A stretch of 9,453 bases of DNA, from the NCBI GenBank assembly GCA_001800005.1, contig MGUL01000195.1, positions 4,195 to 13,647 on the forward strand. The letters are read 5' to 3'. Shown piece after piece: positions 6,701 to 9,453 of the stretch. The notes beneath the pieces were generated by a model. The model was given only the letters and a program-made list of their open reading frames with translations, was not told where the DNA came from and did no database searches. This DNA is from Elusimicrobia bacterium RBG_16_66_12. GTDB lineage: Bacteria > Elusimicrobiota > Elusimicrobia > UBA1565 > UBA9628. Within the stretch, counting starts at the first letter, position 1. Every line of letters begins with the position of its first letter. The translations under genes were made by a program, and so were the position numbers.

Positions 6701-9453
6701 CTGCCGGGCATCCCCGTCAACGCCCTGAGCACGGTCTCCGGCACGGCCGTGGACCCGAACCCGAGGCTGGGCGACGGCAACAGCTCGCCCTCCGGCATCG
6801 GCGCGGTGGAACTGCGCGTGCGCAATTCCAACGGGAACTATTTCAACGGCACCAACTTCGGCACCGCCGTCGAGACCTGGCTGCCCGCGACCTTCTACGA
6901 GGCCGCGGTCGGCAACGCGACCTTCACTTACACGAGCGCCAACCTGGACTCCGCGCTGATCAGCGGCCTCTATTCCATCGCCGTGCGCGCGCGGGACAAG
7001 GCGGGCAACACCCAGCAGGCCTTCACGGCGGCCGGCTCCTCGTTCACGCTGACCATCGACAAGGACGCCCCGACGCTTTCCATCTCCCAGCCGTCCCTGC
7101 CCGCCTACACCCCGGCGGCGGCGGCCGCCTTGGGAGTCTCGGGCGCGTCCTCGGACCCCCTCGCCAACGGCACTTCGGCGGGGCTGCTGATCGACGGCAT
7201 CGACGTCCAGCTCTGGTACCTGCAGGGCAGCACCAGCTATTACTGGACGGGCTCGACCTTCTCGACGACCCTGACCACGATTTCCGCCTCGGGCGCGGCT
7301 TGGTCCCTGCCGCTGGTCCCGACTGCGGTCCAGTACGCCTGGCCGGGCGATCATGTCTTCTACGCGCAGGCGCGCTCGCATGACGCCGCCGTGCTGGCCG
7401 ACGGCAACGTCTCGCCCTCGACCGGCAACGCCAGCGCCTGGACCGCGGTCCGCTCGTTCATCGTCGACGGCACGCCCCCGGTCTCATCCATGACGGGCGT
7501 CACCGACGGCTTGTTCATCCCGTCCCTCGGCGCCTTGGCGGGCACGGCGGACGCCTCCCTCTCGGGGATCGGCGTCGTCGAGGTCCGCATCACGACCAAC
7601 CCCGCCACCGGCCCCGACTGGACCGGATCCTCTTATACCTTCACGACGCCCTGGTGGTCGACGGCGGCCGTCATCGGCGCCAACTGGACCTACTCCGACG
7701 TCGCCGGAGCGTTCGTCGACGGCAGCAAGTATTACCTCTTCTCGCGCGTGACCGACAACGTCGCCAACGCGCAGACCCAGCCGGCGGTCTACGGCGTCAC
7801 GGTGGACGCCACGCCGCCGATCCTCTCCATCGCCTTCCCGGCCAGCCCGCCCTTCAATCCGCCCCACTCGAACGACGCCGTCAACGCGGAAGCCACGCGC
7901 GTGAGCAGCTACACCTGGGGCGCGGTCAGCGATCCCAACGCGCTGGCCTCCGGCGTGTCGCAGGTCTTCCTGGCCATCTCCTCCGGCACGCCGGGCGGTT
8001 CCGGCAACAAGTGGTGGGATGACGCGACCCGGACCTTCAGCATCGCGGCCCAGGTGCCGCCGGCCTACTCCACGCAGGTCTATGTCGCGGGGCAGAACTT
8101 CTGGCGGTACTCCGTGCCGGAACTGCGCGCGCAGCTCGTCGACGGCGTCAACTATACGATCTACACCTACGCGGTCGACAAGGCGGGCAACCCGACGGCG
8201 GTCAAGTCCCAGCCGTTCATGTATGACGTCGCGCGCCCGACCTCGACGGTCGCCGCACCCGCCAACGCCTCGAGCGTGAACGCGGTCGCGCAGTTCGCCG
8301 GCTCCTCCAGCGAGCCGGGGGACAACCCCTCCGGCGTCTATCGCGTCTTCGCCGCCATCCGCCACACGGCGGGCGGCGTGAAGCCCATCGGGTGGTGGAA
8401 CTGGAGCACGCAGTCCTTCGACGTCGGCCTGGGCGACCCGCCCGCGCAGCCGCCGGCGGGCGCGGCCTGGACCCAGGTCTCCAGCACGACCGTGCAGGGA
8501 TTGGCCGCGCTGGCCTGGTCGACTCCCGTCCCGGCGGGGATGCTCGAGTCGAGCGGGACCTACCGCCTCGTCTCGGCCGCCATGGACAACGCGACCAACG
8601 TCCAGCAGAACCCGACGCCGATCGGGGCCGGCTCCGCGTTCCGCTACGACACCGACGCGCCGACGGCGACGATCACGACACCGGCGCTCTATTCCTATTT
8701 GAACGCGGCCGCTCTCGGCCAGATGAGCGGCGCGGCGGACGACGAACAGTTCGGCGCCTCGGGCCTCTCTTCCGTCGAGATACTGCTCAAACTGCAGGAC
8801 GCCGGCGCGTTCTGGAACGGCGGGACCAGCGGCACCACCGGCGACTGGGACACGATCGTGGGCACCAAGTACGCGCAGTGGCGCCCCGTGACGGGCCTGT
8901 CGAACTGGAGCCAGGCCTTCCCGCCCGCCAACACGATGGAGTCGCGCAGGCTGCGGCTGTGGGTGAGGTCCCGCGACCGCGCGGGCAACTCGAGCCCGAC
9001 CCCGACGGGCGGCACGGGCGGCCAGCTGGACTTAAACCAGAACGCGGACGGCTCGCCGGCCTACGTCTTCACCTATGACAACGCGGCTCCGTCCAGTCGG
9101 GTCACCTTCCCTCCCATCGGCGCGAACTTCACGCCGGCGACGATCACCGGCACGGCCGAGGACGCCAACCCCACCTACAACCCGAGCGGCGTCTTCAACG
9201 TCAAGCTGAAGGTGAAAAGATCGGACGGCGTCTATTGGAATCTCGGCACCCCCGGCTGGACGGGCGCGGACGTCTTCGACAACTGGAGCCTCACGGGCCT
9301 CAACCCCTGGTCGTTCCCCTTCATCGGGGCCTTCGAAGAGGGCTATCTCTACGACGTGAACTCGATGAGCCAGGACGCCGCCAACAACTGGGAGAACGCC
9401 TACTCCACGTACAGCTTCACCGTCGACCTCACCACGCCCGCGAGCGTGGTCGG
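659..9453 (+). CDS. Giant secreted Ig-like repeat protein, 3' end outside window
   Basis: One uninterrupted frame of 2,931 codons runs to the right edge without a stop, so this is a 5' partial gene for a protein of more than 300 kDa. The order is: signal peptide (1-28); beta-rich, propeller-like head (about 29-530); two IPT/TIG-like domains (about 535-636 with GSNF at 546-549; about 637-760 with GTGF at 677-680); then tandem Ig-like units from residue 761 onward. No catalytic motif or membrane segment beyond the signal peptide is visible. The composition (Ser, Thr, Gly, Asn, Asp, Tyr and Trp rich, very few Lys and Cys) fits a secreted beta-sandwich protein. The head resembles sugar-binding or sialidase-like modules and the repeats resemble adhesin stalks, so a surface adhesin or appendage is the leading guess. 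A secreted scaffold or S-layer-like protein is an alternative. The gene follows the HEAT gene with an 8-base overlap. Frame and secretion are firm; function is inferred. Confidence 0.95.
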   Translation, partial: MASRSWSRHLGTLALAALAGLLSPDAQAAERLVGDNGATTAYVGQRNAIHVPGKGYWVFYRATNSDRAVWRFSPDGRDWKATDEAGSWTDKADVFPFASLAPDAAWGSPSVWFAPGVNGTDRVYAVASDAGTDSPGAGATADGNMNDSAGNKVFLRWGTLNGNGSITWNPAGIRRQKMVARVATCQNADNSRTNFVDPLSQKSAVVVYSSATGSDYVSIFTDAGGSDATRKVFGVVGVTNLTRDATGYLHTDNDTSDADGRTDAPHVYTFCLAGTQGTPYDNTLDVLNVPAAAPVLDGATPRVSLLARNDNLVASEGGGDGNYDAHLLRVDRLSNWVDVDNSGALDNNTVNDLNLHNLFYQMNTIDEPEGYGASIINDVGTSVSHVALINNNGGLTYRRRDASGSAVTALILDANGTSGVGALPLYEPSISLVYKNAGPSKEVYIVYVTTDRAQVNYFTCASTATAIADCQGPKVYRTGSNLANPKLGFWAGMNESLPIMWNDAGNVYFDKVITSTFAAPSGVAVSTAVPYNAFLSQPNYDLLITGSNFESIPSVSTPTPQFLILASSETQSEIRVASVTWISKTQMRASIVLSTFVNAGFNYDMRIVLGDGQEYPTRYDRNGTSASNVSLPFRLDAPTIMGLSDLTDPAPNLFVSAGAVHRNDGTLGLRRTVRVTGTGFMNWAGAAGSVPASTSTVRVQFQRAADGFIDPEVSFSSLAYIGSTGVNLFLNVSTAAQPGAYTAILTNPSSGTALSAASTFYVTVPTASVTLPLPGPNLGFTVVAGGAGFLSGGVQGVTDVTGASVRITHLSSAKVWNGSVMTSAGFATEEDKWRSATLSPNATAYSYAFNSLDTGNVPDDGSYEIAARALTRDGGVGDPLYAGFISTQSITLDRFPPTASVQLPVSGATNTVANVSVLFSDLGTGVLVSSVMVQDIGIPTGSTDTWVSFSTAGVLHGVPGEQVWLATTSLGTPQTVFQTGQVGTVGADINAGTTIKLPQWQDGHKYAVSGFARDVANRFVDQSTSGASAYTTFVYDITKPTVTISAPTGLAASSGTATWVTSFAAVSGAIKDNVADSYDQQHVFVRVAELLPGAIEIVNRWLRPSDLIFTNTISPDQAYREIVQTMTAPDASDPWSWDISAAQAQMTDGLIYRIEIYASDSAGNSTGTVTMPTITRYLRLDRTPSIAQVVISTGATSPDSIYFGTTSTVGLYQSSSPLNSIRLFLGDSTGSGIESVRYYLRFDGPTGYYQYDAVDPSSWVYDNPPVIHWQNATSTTTPAYQVALTTSVPWIDSQNYYIHYEIRDVAGNLNTFSWSFTYDTSSPTLSGLSISSGTTYSDPTDLPNAIAGQVVDEVNSIGKVNAGVFQVGVGVQRQSDGLWFRTLAPNWRTSRADPLVTSFSGNNWSLNPLGDQNGSFWNSRSTDTYYLYVWAQDNVVSTYTNVNSSQTLVSVFQWEVQPPTSTLISPTTTTNNVWYSSVTGHNLPYVIGTAYDQPNSGPGVGMNVSCSMSGGPGTWPGGSPNICAEETEIQDETTGLCWNGSSFAGTCGAANTFRSMTVINSSYTYNLQIGVGGGIWESMTHGGSYRIRLRGKDAGVSSGGVWKPNTESPPTPGDCGSVSAGAYNVRCIRVDKAPPITSITNPVHNSNITSPVATIDGAVSDPQAGPGKTFMAACADAAGSPNTSACLTGLTGGDSFTGGLKWFETTPVAGVWSIDTSALAWPVGVYHILARSTDTVENAENANAGVGVNTSHIKVTVVAGGASGVIKAPSSLDATYPFYQPSVLAAISGTAAGNTHAQVRIRETDNNLYFDGANWGASAWVPSSPALINVGDQSWSYSFPDPGAWRVNQNYTVDLRVNNGGGGSPSGTLWTETFVIDSSAPVIVVNNPSLTAHNKSQLAALSGSVLDVPINLQPNSLDPNSVYYRVLRQKDNYQWSVPLSTFVAAGPTNLQGLDGGGGLFTYTTDYMTAGAMFEDGYQYKATLFAADKAGNASNTPSAFFRYDVSYPTAAMTVPLPGIPVNALSTVSGTAVDPNPRLGDGNSSPSGIGAVELRVRNSNGNYFNGTNFGTAVETWLPATFYEAAVGNATFTYTSANLDSALISGLYSIAVRARDKAGNTQQAFTAAGSSFTLTIDKDAPTLSISQPSLPAYTPAAAAALGVSGASSDPLANGTSAGLLIDGIDVQLWYLQGSTSYYWTGSTFSTTLTTISASGAAWSLPLVPTAVQYAWPGDHVFYAQARSHDAAVLADGNVSPSTGNASAWTAVRSFIVDGTPPVSSMTGVTDGLFIPSLGALAGTADASLSGIGVVEVRITTNPATGPDWTGSSYTFTTPWWSTAAVIGANWTYSDVAGAFVDGSKYYLFSRVTDNVANAQTQPAVYGVTVDATPPILSIAFPASPPFNPPHSNDAVNAEATRVSSYTWGAVSDPNALASGVSQVFLAISSGTPGGSGNKWWDDATRTFSIAAQVPPAYSTQVYVAGQNFWRYSVPELRAQLVDGVNYTIYTYAVDKAGNPTAVKSQPFMYDVARPTSTVAAPANASSVNAVAQFAGSSSEPGDNPSGVYRVFAAIRHTAGGVKPIGWWNWSTQSFDVGLGDPPAQPPAGAAWTQVSSTTVQGLAALAWSTPVPAGMLESSGTYRLVSAAMDNATNVQQNPTPIGAGSAFRYDTDAPTATITTPALYSYLNAAALGQMSGAADDEQFGASGLSSVEILLKLQDAGAFWNGGTSGTTGDWDTIVGTKYAQWRPVTGLSNWSQAFPPANTMESRRLRLWVRSRDRAGNSSPTPTGGTGGQLDLNQNADGSPAYVFTYDNAAPSSRVTFPPIGANFTPATITGTAEDANPTYNPSGVFNVKLKVKRSDGVYWNLGTPGWTGADVFDNWSLTGLNPWSFPFIGAFEEGYLYDVNSMSQDAANNWENAYSTYSFTVDLTTPASVV
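1412..1447 (+). other. Acidic loop, possible Ca2+ site 1
   Basis: Residues 252-263 read DNDTSDADGRTD, an acidic loop matching the x-x-D-x-D-G-x-x-D spacing seen in calcium-binding loops of thrombospondin type 3 and dockerin style. Binding is inferred from spacing only. Confidence 0.4.
1670..1696 (+). other. Acidic loop, possible Ca2+ site 2
   Basis: Residues 338-346 read DVDNSGALD, matching D-x-D-x-[DNS]-G-x-x-D, with the hydrophobic residue typical of EF-hand or dockerin-type loops at position 8. The usual position-12 acidic residue of a full EF-hand is replaced by Thr, so a shorter thrombospondin-3-like loop is the better comparison. Confidence 0.45.
2261..2566 (+). other. First IPT/TIG-like Ig-fold domain
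   Basis: Residues about 535-636 follow the IPT/TIG layout. The strand LLITGSNF (542-549) is followed by a loop, a strand IRVASVTWISKTQMRASIVLS, and a closing strand YDMRIVLGDGQEY. In IPT/TIG domains the G-x-x-F strand and the closing V-x-x-x-D-G-x turn are the hallmarks, and both are visible. Such domains act as spacers in cell-surface proteins and here connect the head to the repeat stalk. Confidence 0.65.
2567..2938 (+). other. Second IPT/TIG-like domain
   Basis: Residues 637-760 start with APTIMGLSD, contain the G-x-x-F signature as VRVTGTGF (673-680), then TVRVQF, a T/S-rich strand, and close with PGAYTAILTNPSSG, the classic ending of IPT/TIG domains. A longer insert than usual precedes the GTGF strand. 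The domain runs straight into the first unit of the tandem array. Confidence 0.65.
5018..5545 (+). other. Unit 6: enlarged, cysteine-rich Ig-like unit
   Basis: At 176 residues this is the longest unit, about 40 more than its neighbours. It opens with WEVQPPTSTL, keeps VIGTAYD and the hairpin LCWNGSSF, and ends with YRIRLRGKDAGV before an extra Pro/Gly/Ser-rich tail (1600-1625). It has six cysteines, at 1506, 1523, 1537, 1547, 1615 and 1627. Two of them bracket the W-N-G hairpin (C1537, C1547). Disulfides are plausible outside the cytoplasm; the pairing is inferred. Confidence 0.7.
5546..5929 (+). other. Unit 7: Ig-like unit lacking the aromatic hairpin
   Basis: The unit opens with VDKAPPITSI and contains IDGAVSDP, but the middle W-N-G-type hairpin is missing. 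In its place is a short segment with C1674 and C1686, followed by GVWSIDTS and a closing YHILARSTDTVEN. The two cysteines, 12 apart, continue the cysteine cluster of unit 6. Outside units 6-7 the rest of the array has no cysteine. Confidence 0.65.
5930..6283 (+). other. Unit 8: atypical linker and glycine-rich closing strand
   Basis: This 118-residue unit lacks the usual D-x-x-x-P opening and begins with VAGGASGVIKAP. The middle hairpin is YFDGANW and the following strand is WSYSFP. Where other units carry D-x-A-G-N it reads VNNGGGGSPSG, encoded by the G5-C-G6 tract at 6236-6247. This may be a flexible hinge in the stalk. Confidence 0.6.

Larger units (their letters stand above)
2939..9453 (+). 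repeat. Tandem array of about 17 Ig-like units (protein-level repeat)
   Basis: Units start at 2939, 3332, 3761, 4196, 4610, 5018, 5546, 5930, 6284, 6662, 7055, 7463, 7802, 8222, 8645, 9074 and 9422 (last one cut by the edge), giving 131, 143, 145, 138, 136, 176, 128, 118, 126, 131, 136, 113, 140, 141, 143 and 116 residues. A typical unit has (a) an opening linker strand such as YDTDAPTATI or VDATPPILSI; (b) a G-T-A-x-D-type strand, for example VSGTAVD; (c) a strand like VEVRI; (d) an aromatic hairpin such as YFNGTNF, YYWTGSTF or FWNGG; (e) a W-x-Y/W-S strand; (f) a dG-x-Y strand ending in R/A-x-D-x-A-G-N. Strict D-x-A-G-N endings appear in units 3, 4, 9, 10, 13 and 15, and looser ones in most others. 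The units are well diverged at DNA level, so the array is old. The fold matches bacterial Ig-like domains used as stalks. Confidence 0.85.

Noticed and set aside
5000..7381. 793-codon open stretch on the minus strand
   Set aside because: It lies in codon register with the giant + strand gene and ends exactly at a rare TTA leucine codon (5000-5002). Its translation is Arg/Gly/Ala/Val/His-rich with no recognisable domain. It is a by-product of the G/C-ending codon bias.
7484..8365. 293-codon open stretch on the minus strand
   Set aside because: It is in register with the + gene and is bounded by the TCA codon at 7484-7486. Its composition is of the same artefactual type.
2939..9453. Recent DNA-level tandem repeats or recombination hot spot
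   Set aside because: Only short shared words are visible (for example GACAAGGCGGGCAAC at 6995-7009 and 8177-8191, with a one-base variant at 6617-6631). These encode the conserved D-K-A-G-N motif, and the units are otherwise diverged.

Overview
The window is fully coding on the + strand and holds two genes in one probable operon. A small HEAT-repeat protein (4-666) is followed, with an 8-base overlap, by the first 2,931 codons of a giant secreted protein (659 to the right edge, no stop reached). I traced the second frame line by line from 659 to 9453 and found no stop codon. I see no RNA genes, insertion sequences, CRISPR arrays, terminators or intergenic space.

The giant protein is a modular surface or extracellular protein. 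In order it has a Sec signal peptide (residues 1-28), a beta-rich head of about 500 residues resembling a sialidase/BNR-type propeller with two possible Ca2+-binding acidic loops, two IPT/TIG-like Ig-fold domains (about 535-636 and 637-760), and a tandem array of Ig-like units. The array contains 16 complete units and the start of a 17th, each 113-176 residues long. Most units open with a D-x-x-x-P-T/P-type linker strand, often carry an aromatic W/F-N/D/T-G hairpin in the middle, and close with a D-x-A-G-N-type strand. Cysteines are nearly absent, except for four in the head and eight clustered in units 6 and 7.

The DNA is GC-rich with strong G/C preference at third codon positions, which explains the many long open stretches on the minus strand. 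The giant tandem Ig-like architecture is reminiscent of high-GC, MAG-type lineages with oversized secreted proteins. Elusimicrobiota is my best guess and Omnitrophota an alternative, but the assignment rests on recollection of protein style and not on a marker gene.

Working model (inference): the HEAT protein is a cytosolic scaffold translated just ahead of, and probably coupled to, the giant protein. The giant protein is exported and projects its propeller-like head on a long Ig-like stalk. The C-terminus, which would show how it is anchored or exported, lies outside the window.
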